Shown: positions 10,393 through 18,135 of the stretch, piece after piece | Layout of the letters: each line of letters starts with the position of its first letter | Position numbering within the stretch: position 1 is the stretch's first letter | DNA from: Geminicoccus roseus DSM 18922 | GTDB taxonomy: Bacteria > Pseudomonadota > Alphaproteobacteria > Geminicoccales > Geminicoccaceae | Direction: 5' to 3' | NCBI RefSeq assembly: GCF_000427665.1 | Contig: NZ_KE386572.1 | Coordinates: 2,814,196 to 2,878,195, forward strand | DNA length: 64,000 nucleotides | Made by a program: the position numbers and the translations under genes | Notes under the pieces: model-generated | Database searches by the model: none | Told to the model about the DNA's origin: nothing | Seen by the model: only the letters and a program-made list of their open reading frames with translations

Positions 10393-11510
10393 GGATCGCG
10401 ATCGTCACCAACAACGTGCTGCCGCCGCGGGAAGGGATCGGCCGGCATGTTCTGGAGACCGCGCAGCGCCTGGCCGCACGCGGCCACCAGGTCGAGGTGC
10501 TGGCCAAGGGCGAGGCGTTCGGCGAGGTCCGCACCAGCAAATTCGACCGGGTCCGCGTCCACCACTGGCCGCACCGGCCGCTGCGCCCTTTCCATCACCA
10601 GGCCACCCGCCCGCTGCTCCAGGACCTCCTGGACCGCCTGGGGCCATTCGACCTGCTGCACGCCCACCTGCCGCTCCTGCCGCTCCTGCGCACCGATGCC
10701 CGGGTGGTGGTCACCTGCCATGGCACCCTTGCCGCCGACACCGAATCCTTCACCGAGCGGTCCTGGCGCGCCGGGCTGATCCGGGGACAGGCCCGGCTGG
10801 TCGCCCGGCCGATGGAGCGGGCCTGGTTCGGCCGGGCCGAGCGGGTCGTGGCGGTGGCGGACTGCGTGAGGGAGGAGATCGTCCAGCGCTACGGCGTGGC
10901 GCCCGGCAAGGTCGCGGTCGTCCGCAACGGGGTGGACCTCGCCCGGTTTCCCTTCGAGCGCCGGGTGCGCGGCGGGACGCGGCTCCTGTTCGTCGGCCGC
11001 CTGGGCTGGCGCAAGGGCCTGTTCCGGCTGCTCGACGCGATGGCGAGGCTGCCCGACGAGGTCACCCTCGACCTGGTGGGCGAGGGGCCCCTGGAGGCCG
11101 ACCTGCGCAGCCACGCCATCCAGCTCGGGCTGGCGCACCGGCTGCACTTTCACGGCTTTCTGCCCCATCCGGAGGTGATCCTGGCGCATCGCGCCGCCGA
11201 CCTGTTCGTCAATCCCGCCGACTATGAGACCGGTCCGCTGACCCTCCTGGAAGCGATGGCGCTGGGCACGCCCCTGATCACCACCGCCACCGGCCTTGTC
11301 CGGGAAGTCGCGGCCGGCGCGCAGCTGCGCATCGCCGAGCGCACACCCGAGGCGCTGGCCGACGCGATCCGGTCGAGCCTGGGGAGCCCCGCCGAGATGG
11401 CGCGGCGCGCCCGCGACGCCCGCCGCACCGTGGAGCGCCAGCTCGGCTGGGAGCGGACGGTCGACGAACTCGCCGATCTTTTCGAGGAATCTCATCGAAA
11501 GGCTGCCTGA
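10389..11510 (+). CDS. Glycosyltransferase family 4
   Basis: GT-B fold transferase of 373 residues. The N-terminal domain starts MRIAIVTNNVLPPREGIGRHV, with the glycine-rich acceptor loop of GT4, and HAHLPLLPLL near residue 95 is the usual acceptor-domain His region. The C-terminal donor domain begins near residue 195 with LLFVGRLGWRKGL, and carries the E-x7-E type signature in FVNPADYETGPLTLLEAMALG. ATG overlaps the preceding stop (ATGA), showing translational coupling. Membrane-associated assembly of the repeat unit is likely. Donor sugar unknown. Confidence 0.88.
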   Translation: MRIAIVTNNVLPPREGIGRHVLETAQRLAARGHQVEVLAKGEAFGEVRTSKFDRVRVHHWPHRPLRPFHHQATRPLLQDLLDRLGPFDLLHAHLPLLPLLRTDARVVVTCHGTLAADTESFTERSWRAGLIRGQARLVARPMERAWFGRAERVVAVADCVREEIVQRYGVAPGKVAVVRNGVDLARFPFERRVRGGTRLLFVGRLGWRKGLFRLLDAMARLPDEVTLDLVGEGPLEADLRSHAIQLGLAHRLHFHGFLPHPEVILAHRAADLFVNPADYETGPLTLLEAMALGTPLITTATGLVREVAAGAQLRIAERTPEALADAIRSSLGSPAEMARRARDARRTVERQLGWERTVDELADLFEESHRKAA

Positions 11511-11513
11511 ACC

Positions 11514-13298
11514 ATGACTGGCCACGACGTCCTCGTCTGTTTCGGATTCGAGCAAGATCGCATCCGCCGCCAGCCATGGCATGTCGCGCGCGGCATCGCG
11601 CTCGGCCTGCGCGCGCGCGGCCGGCGGGTGACCATGCTCACCGATGCCGCCGCTCCCCCGGCCGGCGAGCCGTTCGCGGTGGCAAGCGTGCCCAGGCTGT
11701 TCGGACGCGACGAGCCCACCCGGGCGACCCGGGAGGCGCTGGCCGAGCTTCGGCCCGAGCGGATCTTCGTGGTGGTCGGCATCCACGAGTTCCTGCGGCC
11801 TGGCCGGTTCCGGCTGGGGGCGCCCACCTTCCTGGTGGTGGCGGCGCAGCCGTTCCGGCTGGGCGACTTCCTGCGGATCGCGCCGCTGGACCTGTGGCGC
11901 GAGCGCCATCTGCTCGGCCGCGCCCTGCTGGGCTCGCTGCTGCCGGGTGCCATGCTGCGCCGCGGGTTCAGGGCCAGCGGCGCCTCCGGCCTCGTCTTCG
12001 TGTCCGAGGCGGCCAAAGCGCGCTTCGCCGAGCTGGGGATCGAGGCGTCGGTGACCATCCATCCGCAGGTCGAGCCTCCCGCAGCACCGCCCGCCCGGGT
12101 CGGCACCTGGATCCCGACCATCCTCTACAGTGGCCCGCCCTTGGCCCTGCGCGGCGCCGACCTGGCGCTGCAGTCCTTCGAATATGCGAGGGCAGCGGGG
12201 CTGACGGCGCGGCTGCAGCTCCTGCTGCGGCCGGACGACCGGCCGGAGGCCACCCAGCGCTTCCTGGCGCGGGTCGAGCGCTCGCCCTGGCGCGCCTCCA
12301 TCGAGGTGGTGACCGGGATGCTTTCCGCCGACGAGATGAGCCGGCGCCTGTCCGCCGCCGACGTCCACCTGCTGCCGTTCCGGGTCACCGTCTCGGACGC
12401 CCCGCTGGTGGTGATCGAGGCCGGGCTCACCGGCCGGCCGGTCGTGGTGCTGGACACGGCTGGGGTCACCGAGTTCGCCCGCGCCTTCGACGGCCTGGTC
12501 GCGGCCTCCGCCGACGCGCTGCCCGACGCGCTGCGCCAGGCCTGCAGCCGGCCCCGCCAGGCGGTTGCGGCGCAGGGCTGGACCCGCTGGGAGCAGGCGG
12601 TGGCTCCCCTGGCCGAACTGGCGCCGCTCGGGCCCGAGCGCCTGGGCACGGTCGCCCTGATCGGCATCGACGGTGCCGGCAAGTCGGTGCTGGCCCAGCG
12701 GCTGCAGGCCCGCCTGGCGGATGCCGGCCATCGCAGCACCCATGTCTGGAGCCGCTTCCGCAACTATCTGAGCAAGCCCCTCCTGGCCCTGGCCCGCCTG
12801 ACCGGGCACAACCGCAAGCTGGTGGTCGGCGGGGTGAAGGTCGGCGTCCACGATTTCGAGAACCGGTACGGCCGGCCGTTCGTTTTCCTGCAGCGGATCG
12901 ACCTCGTGCTGGATGCCTGGCTGCGGGTGCGGCCCGCTTCGGCGCGCGGGCTCGTGGTGATGGACCGCTGCGCCCTGGACCAGCTGGTGGATGTCGCGGT
13001 CGATACCGGCCTCGACGACGAGCTCATCGACCGGCTGGCGCCGCGCCTGTTCGCGCTCCTGCCGCAGCCGGCCAAGGTGGTGCTGGTCGAGCGCGAGCCG
13101 CTGCTGATCGGCCGGACGCGTCCGGACGCCCTGATGGATCCCAAGCTCCTGCGCCGCCGGGCTGTCTACCGGCGCCTGGCCGCCCGCCTGGGGCTCCCTG
13201 TGCTCCTGAACGACGGCAGCATCGAGGCGGCCGACCAGCAGCTCGACCGGATCGTGGGCCTTGCACCGCCCTCCGACGCGCTAAGGGCGCAGGGTTGA
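11514..13298 (+). CDS. Fusion protein: GT-B glycosyltransferase domain plus thymidylate-kinase-like P-loop kinase domain
   Basis: A 594-residue two-domain protein in one uninterrupted frame. Residues 1-370 look like a GT4-type glycosyltransferase: LFVSEAAKARF-like acceptor segment, ILYSGPPLALRGADLAL, and VSDAPLVVIEAGLTGRPVVV near residue 303 in place of the usual donor-binding E-x7-E. From about residue 378 a P-loop kinase follows: Walker A GIDGAGKS (384-391), VWSRFRN near 422, and the DR motif of thymidylate kinases in MDRCALDQLVD (Asp484-Arg485). The kinase part has no stop or start between it and the transferase. It overlaps the next gene (TTGA). The kinase may phosphorylate a sugar or lipid acceptor; thymidylate itself is unlikely in this context. 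Function is not known. Confidence 0.78.
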   Translation: MTGHDVLVCFGFEQDRIRRQPWHVARGIALGLRARGRRVTMLTDAAAPPAGEPFAVASVPRLFGRDEPTRATREALAELRPERIFVVVGIHEFLRPGRFRLGAPTFLVVAAQPFRLGDFLRIAPLDLWRERHLLGRALLGSLLPGAMLRRGFRASGASGLVFVSEAAKARFAELGIEASVTIHPQVEPPAAPPARVGTWIPTILYSGPPLALRGADLALQSFEYARAAGLTARLQLLLRPDDRPEATQRFLARVERSPWRASIEVVTGMLSADEMSRRLSAADVHLLPFRVTVSDAPLVVIEAGLTGRPVVVLDTAGVTEFARAFDGLVAASADALPDALRQACSRPRQAVAAQGWTRWEQAVAPLAELAPLGPERLGTVALIGIDGAGKSVLAQRLQARLADAGHRSTHVWSRFRNYLSKPLLALARLTGHNRKLVVGGVKVGVHDFENRYGRPFVFLQRIDLVLDAWLRVRPASARGLVVMDRCALDQLVDVAVDTGLDDELIDRLAPRLFALLPQPAKVVLVEREPLLIGRTRPDALMDPKLLRRRAVYRRLAARLGLPVLLNDGSIEAADQQLDRIVGLAPPSDALRAQG

Positions 13299-14401
13299 TC
13301 CGGGTCTTCTACGCCAACGACCCGCAGGCGGCCGACCAGGGCGGCGGCGCCGAGCATTTCCGCGGCATCTTCCGCGCCCTGGCCGGCTCGGACCTGGACT
13401 GGCGGCTGGTGGCGGCCCGCCTGCAGGACCAGGACCATCCCCGGATCGACTACATCTCCCGCAGCTCGCATTTCGGCCGCTGGTACCTGGCCCTGTGGTG
13501 CTGGTTCTGGCGCAACCGCCACCGGATCGGCCGGGACGAGGTCCTGCATTTCCACCGCAACTACGCGGCCTGGCCGAAATACCTGCTTTGCCCCGGGCGC
13601 GGCCGGGTGGTGATCACCTACCACAATGTCAGCGGCCGGGTGCTGGACGGCCTGCTCGGGCGGCTGGCGCGCCCGATCCGCTTCTGGATGAAGCTGCTGG
13701 AGCGCCGGGCGGTGTCCCTGGCCGACCGGCTGGTCTGCGTCAGCGAGCGCGACCGCGCGGAACTGGAGCGCACGGTGGCGCCCGCCGCCTTCGCCCGCGC
13801 CGCCGTGCTGGCAGCCTCCGTGGACCTGCAGGGGCTGGCCGACCCGCCGCCGCGTCCGCCAGGCTCCTGCCAGCACCTCCTCCTGCTCGGCCGGCTGGAG
13901 CACCAGAAGAACCCGGAACGGGCGGTCGAGGTCCTGGAGGAACTGGTCCGACGGGACGACCAGGGCTGGACCCTCAGCATCGCCGGCGCCGGCAGCCTGC
14001 AGGCCCGGCTGGAGCGGCGGATCGCCGCCAGCCTGGCGCGCGGCCGTATCAGCTGTCTGGGCCTGGTCCCGCACGACCGGGTTGCGGCCCTTCTGGATGC
14101 CCACGACCTGCTGCTGCTCACCAGCCGCTACGAGGCCTCGCCGACCGTGGTGAAGGAGGCGTTGCTGCGGCAGCGGCCGGTGGTCGCCACCGATGTCGGC
14201 GACGTCCGGCGCTGGATCGAGCCCGGCAGCGGGCTGGTGTGCGACGACGATCCGGTGGCTCTGGCCGACGGGGTCCGGGCAATGGCGACGGTGCTCTCGT
14301 GCGGCGGCTACCGGCCGTCCAGCCGGCTGTCCGGCGATGTCGAGCGGGACCTGATGCAGCCGCTCATCGACCTCTACCGCACGGTCCTGGCTGGCGCGTG
14401 A
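13295..14401 (+). CDS. Glycosyltransferase family 4
   Basis: GT-B fold transferase of 368 residues, the third transferase of this operon. N-terminal FYANDPQAADQGGGAEHFRG is the glycine-rich loop; VITYHNVSGRVLDGL is the acceptor-domain central segment. The donor domain begins near residue 190 with LLLLGRLEHQKNPERAVEVL, has GLVPHDRVAALLDAHDLLLL, and ends in the donor signature SRYEASPTVVKEALLRQRPVVATDVGD. Start is TTG 13295, overlapping the preceding stop as TTGA, with AAGGG upstream; no ATG or GTG gives a full N-terminal strand. Donor sugar unknown. Confidence 0.86.
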   Translation: MIRVFYANDPQAADQGGGAEHFRGIFRALAGSDLDWRLVAARLQDQDHPRIDYISRSSHFGRWYLALWCWFWRNRHRIGRDEVLHFHRNYAAWPKYLLCPGRGRVVITYHNVSGRVLDGLLGRLARPIRFWMKLLERRAVSLADRLVCVSERDRAELERTVAPAAFARAAVLAASVDLQGLADPPPRPPGSCQHLLLLGRLEHQKNPERAVEVLEELVRRDDQGWTLSIAGAGSLQARLERRIAASLARGRISCLGLVPHDRVAALLDAHDLLLLTSRYEASPTVVKEALLRQRPVVATDVGDVRRWIEPGSGLVCDDDPVALADGVRAMATVLSCGGYRPSSRLSGDVERDLMQPLIDLYRTVLAGA

Positions 14402-15648
14402 CCGCCCTTCAGGATCGCCTGCTGCCGCTGCTGGTCGGTACCGGCGCCCGCCTGGCTGCGGCCTGCATCGGGCTGCTCGGCACCATGGTGGCCGCGCGGG
14501 CGCTGGGTCCGGAAGGCTGGGGCGCCTGGGTGGTGCTGTTCGCGCTGTTTGGCTGGAGCCAGCATGTCGCGGAATGGGGGCTGCGCGGCGTCGCCCTGCA
14601 GGAAGGCGGGCGGCGGGGGCATGCCTGCCCTGGTCTGGTGCGGGACCTGCTGCGGGCGCGGCTCCTGCCGCTTGGGCTGGCGATCGCCGGCCTTGTCGCC
14701 GCGACCCTGCTCTGGCGCCCCGAACTCCTGGTGGCGACGGTTTGGCTGGCCCTGGCCCTGGCCGCGATCGCGGTCAACCTAGACTGGGCGGCCCTGGTGC
14801 GGGGCAGCCCGCTGCCGGCGGGCGCCACCCAGGTCCTGCGCCCGGTCCTGTTCCTGCTGGCCGTGCTGCTCCTGCCGGGGCCGCTGGGTGCTGGCGGGCT
14901 GGCGTTCGCCACCTTCGCCGGCTGGGCGGGCTCGGCGGCGCTGGCGGCGCTGGAGCTCAAGCGGATGCCGCCAGCACCGTTTGGCCGGCGGCCGCTGGGT
15001 GCCGGCCGCCTCCTGTCCGCGGGTACCCCCTATTTCCTGGTCAGCGCCGCCAACCAGCTGGCGCTGTCGGCGGACCTGCTCCTGGTGGCGCTGGTGCTGG
15101 GCACGAAGGCCGCCGGCACGTTCGGTCTGGTGGTCACCATTGCGCAGACCGCGACCCTGGCGGCCCAGGCGAGCGCGCAATGGTGGCTGGCCCAAGGGGG
15201 CCTCGCCCGGGCCGGGTCGCCGGGTCCGGCGCGGCTGCGCCTGGTCCTGGTCGAGACCGGGACGCTCGGCCTGCTGGCGGCAGCCGGCCTGGCGGTGCTG
15301 GGACCGCCCCTGGTGCGGCATCTGTTCGGGCCGGCCTGGCAGGCGGCGGCCCTGCTGTTGCCGATGGCGAGCCTCTATGTGGTGCTGGTCCATGTCTCGG
15401 CGGTGCTGGCGGCTCTGGCCTGCGCGCAAGGCGCGGCGCGCCAGGTGGCCGGGCTGCAGCTCGGCAGCCAGGTCCTGTCCTGGCCGGCACTGCTGCTGCT
15501 GGCCGGGTGGTGGGGGCTGGAGGCGGCGGTCCTGCTGCGCGGCGGCGTCGAGCTGGCGCGGGTGCTGGGGCTGGCATGGATCTGCCGATACCTGCCGGCG
15601 GTGCAGGTCCGACCAGAAGCGAATCCTGATCCGGTGATAATTCAATAA
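14398..15648 (+). CDS. Polysaccharide flippase (Wzx/oligosaccharide translocase type)
   Basis: Integral membrane protein of 416 residues, very rich in Leu, Ala, Val and Gly, with about twelve hydrophobic segments spread over the whole length. The N-terminal segment GLLGTMVAARALGPEGWGAWV is the pattern of the polysaccharide_synt/MATE-like flippases that move undecaprenyl-linked repeat units to the periplasmic face. It starts at GTG 14398 overlapping the previous stop (GTGA) and is the last gene of the operon. No Wzy polymerase, Wzz or initiating phosphoglycosyltransferase is in the window, so polymerisation and export must use genes elsewhere. Confidence 0.83.
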   Translation: MTALQDRLLPLLVGTGARLAAACIGLLGTMVAARALGPEGWGAWVVLFALFGWSQHVAEWGLRGVALQEGGRRGHACPGLVRDLLRARLLPLGLAIAGLVAATLLWRPELLVATVWLALALAAIAVNLDWAALVRGSPLPAGATQVLRPVLFLLAVLLLPGPLGAGGLAFATFAGWAGSAALAALELKRMPPAPFGRRPLGAGRLLSAGTPYFLVSAANQLALSADLLLVALVLGTKAAGTFGLVVTIAQTATLAAQASAQWWLAQGGLARAGSPGPARLRLVLVETGTLGLLAAAGLAVLGPPLVRHLFGPAWQAAALLLPMASLYVVLVHVSAVLAALACAQGAARQVAGLQLGSQVLSWPALLLLAGWWGLEAAVLLRGGVELARVLGLAWICRYLPAVQVRPEANPDPVIIQ

Positions 15649-15818
15649 AATGCCATCCAAATCAGTTTGATATTTGAAAGCAAAGTCGAATCGAATCCGA
15701 AACGATAATGATTGCGAGAAATTGATCTTGGAGATTATTTACTGATGCAGAGGGAAGTGGACGAGAACTTCGCCGGTCGATGTCCCCGCGATGGACCGAC
15801 GGCGAGCGGAGAAACCAG

Positions 15819-16793
15819 ATGGCTGCTTCGACCCGCGAGCTGCATGCGTTGCTCAACCGCGAGAGCCGGGCGTTCCGCGAGGAGCGGCGCAGCGCCACGG
15901 TGACCCGCTTCCCGTCGTGGCGGAGCCGCTCGCCGGAGCTGGAGCTGGAGCATCTGAGCGTGGAGCTGGATGCCTCGGCGGGTCTGCTGTTCGCGCGGAT
16001 GAAGCACCGCGCCCGGGCCTGCTACACCCCGGCCCTGATGCAGGACATGCGCCGCCTGCAGCACCACCTGGTCGAGCTCTATGCCGGCCGCCCGGCCGAG
16101 GAGATCCCGTTCCGCTACCTGGTCTGGGCGTCCGAGGCGCCCAAGGCCTGGAGCCTGGGCGGCGATCTCGCCACCTTCACCGGGATGATCCGTGCCAAGG
16201 ACGAGGCCGGGCTGCGCGCCTACGCCCATCTCGCCATCGACATCCTGCACGACAACCTGACCAGCCTGGGCCTGCCGATCCTGACCGTGGCGCTGATCCA
16301 GGGCGACGCGATCGGCGGCGGCTTCGAGGCGATGCTCACCGACGACCTGGTGATCGCCGAGGCTAGCGCCAAGTTCGGCCTGCCCGAGATCCTGTTCAAC
16401 CTGTTCCCCGGGATGGGCGGCTACAGCTTCCTCAAGCGCAAGCTGGGCGCCGCCCTGGCCCGGCAGATCCTGGAGGACGGCCTGTCCCGCTCGGCGGCCG
16501 AGGTCAAGGCGCTGGGCCTGGTCGACCTGGTCTGCGCCGAGGGTCAGGCCGAGGCGACCTTGCGCGGCTACGTCGCCGACAACGCCCGCCGCTTCAAGAC
16601 CCTGCTCACCCTCAAGCAGGTCCGCGAGCGCGCCGATCCGCCCTGCAAGGCCGAGCTGGTCGACATCGTCGACCTGTGGGTCGACCTCGCCCTCGACCTC
16701 GGCGAGGACGAGCTGCGCCGCATGGACTGCCTCGCCCGTGTCCAGGAAAAAAAGCGGGCGACCCCGGGCGGCCGCAGCTGCACCGCCGCCTGA
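15819..16793 (+). CDS. rpfF: DSF synthase (RpfF, crotonase family)
   Basis: Crotonase-fold enzyme of 324 residues that makes cis-2-unsaturated fatty-acid signals (diffusible signal factor) by dehydrating 3-hydroxyacyl-ACP and releasing the acid. RpfF-specific features are the oxyanion segment WSLGGDLATFTGMIRAKDE (110-129) and the two catalytic glutamates, Glu170 in QGDAIGGGFEAML and Glu190 in GLPEILFNLFPGMGGYSF; these stand 20 residues apart, as Glu141 and Glu161 do in Xanthomonas RpfF. An ordinary enoyl-CoA hydratase would not have the LFNLFPGMG stretch. Start ATG has GGAG eight bases upstream. The gene ends in a strong terminator and faces an RpfC-like kinase operon, as in Xanthomonas. The 170 A/T-rich bases before it contain its promoter. 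Confidence 0.9.
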   Translation: MAASTRELHALLNRESRAFREERRSATVTRFPSWRSRSPELELEHLSVELDASAGLLFARMKHRARACYTPALMQDMRRLQHHLVELYAGRPAEEIPFRYLVWASEAPKAWSLGGDLATFTGMIRAKDEAGLRAYAHLAIDILHDNLTSLGLPILTVALIQGDAIGGGFEAMLTDDLVIAEASAKFGLPEILFNLFPGMGGYSFLKRKLGAALARQILEDGLSRSAAEVKALGLVDLVCAEGQAEATLRGYVADNARRFKTLLTLKQVRERADPPCKAELVDIVDLWVDLALDLGEDELRRMDCLARVQEKKRATPGGRSCTAA

Positions 16794-16826
16794 TCTTCTT
16801 TCCGTTTTTCTCCGCGTTCCCCGCTC

Positions 16827-16865
16827 GGCGCGATGCCTCCCGGCATCGCGCCTTTTCTTTGTTTT
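16827..16865 (+). terminator. Intrinsic terminator of rpfF
   Basis: An 11-base perfect stem, GGCGCGATGCC (16827-16837) and GGCATCGCGCC (16842-16852), with a TCCC loop, is followed by TTTTCTTTGTTTT. It lies 33 bases after the rpfF stop and is a textbook rho-independent terminator. Confidence 0.93.
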
Positions 16866-18135
16866 CCGGGCTATCCGGTTGCAATGGCGATCCAACGCCG
16901 ATGCCAGCCTGGAACGGGCGGCCAGGCCGTCCGGCCACGACCAATGGGATCGGCCGGCGGGCCAACCTCACCCCCTAACCTTGGTCCCGCCCATCCTGAG
17001 AATCGGCCGGGCCGGATCGGCGGTGCTGCAGCTCCGCGCCGCAGGCATGGGCTGGCCGGCATGGGAGCAGTGGGGGGCTGTTCCGGAAGCTTCGCCGTTG
17101 CGGGCGGCCTTCGGGCAGACGCCGAACAGGACAGTCGCGCCGCTCGCACCGGTGCCCTGCTGCCTCGGCTGGCCTGCTCGGGCAGCAGTGACCAGGCGGA
17201 CGCTGCTGCCCGATGTCCGCCGGCAGCCTCTCCAGCACCGCAGGCACCTGCGACATGCTCGCAGCCGGATGGTGGCTCGATGCCGTTGCTGGGCGCGCGG
17301 CGTCCCTCCCGGACGGGAACGGTATGCCGGGTCACCGCCAGGCCCTGTGCGCCTGGATGAGCAATGCATGGCGCCACCGATCAGGTGGTGATGCACTGGA
17401 CCTGCCCCCAGGAGGGGACAGCCTCAGCGCCAGCAACCGGTCCGCCGGCAGAGCGATCAATGACGTGCTGGCAGCGGCTTGGAGGAATGTCGGTCAGCCG
17501 GTGCTGCTCAGGAGGCGCGCCGGCCGCTGCCAGTGGCTGGCGAAGGGGGCAGTGCTTCGGAAGCGGGCCTCCGGATACCACCTGATCCGAGGGAGGTCGC
17601 CGCAGGCGGCCATGTCGGGATGACGAGGAGGCGTTGAGGCCGCTCGAGGCTTGGGGCAGCACTCACCCAGGGGCCATCCCTGGGAAAGCCGCCGGTCGGG
17701 CGGGAGGGGACGCCTGTGTTCTCAGGACGGCCGCTTCGCGCCTCGCGCCCATTGCCGTCTCGGTGGAGCAGCGCCGGCTGAGGCGTTCAGGGTGGCTTTT
17801 CGTTCCGTCACTCGGGTCGGCGGGCCGAAAGTCTTAGGCTGCTGCTGGGACTGCCTGGGAAACGGGAATGGATCTGGTCCCGGCTCCCGGCCATGGCGAA
17901 GGTTTGACGTCGTGCCGGGATGGCGCCTGAAGCGGCCGGACCGCCGGAGGGCCATGCGCCGGGAAGGCGCCTTGAGGAATCCGGCTGCCTTCCATGGGCA
18001 GGTTCCGCGGCGCGGCTTCCGCAACCAGCCCGTTCCGCCCGGTTAAAGCCGGCACGGAGCGGAACGGCCGCCTCGCCAGGGCGCACGGACCTCGGCCACG
18101 GAACGTCCCGGAGCAGGATCCGGATGGACAAGGAT
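16866..18135. other. Long gene-free spacer between convergent rpfF and rpfC
   Basis: About 1.27 kb between the rpfF terminator and the rpfC stop codon. Several open frames cross it on both strands, but none has a ribosome binding site, a recognisable domain or a family resemblance, and the translated products are rich in Arg, Pro and Ala as expected of chance frames in high-GC DNA. I see no tRNA or mobile element. It may hold a decayed gene or a non-coding RNA; neither can be shown here. Confidence 0.5.

Noticed and set aside
15819-16793. Annotation as a generic enoyl-CoA hydratase
   Set aside because: The two glutamates 20 residues apart, the LFNLFPGMG stretch and the RpfC-like neighbour fit RpfF much better.
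16738-17391. Open frame starting in the end of rpfF and running into the spacer
   Set aside because: It crosses a strong terminator, begins in another frame of rpfF and shows no domain.
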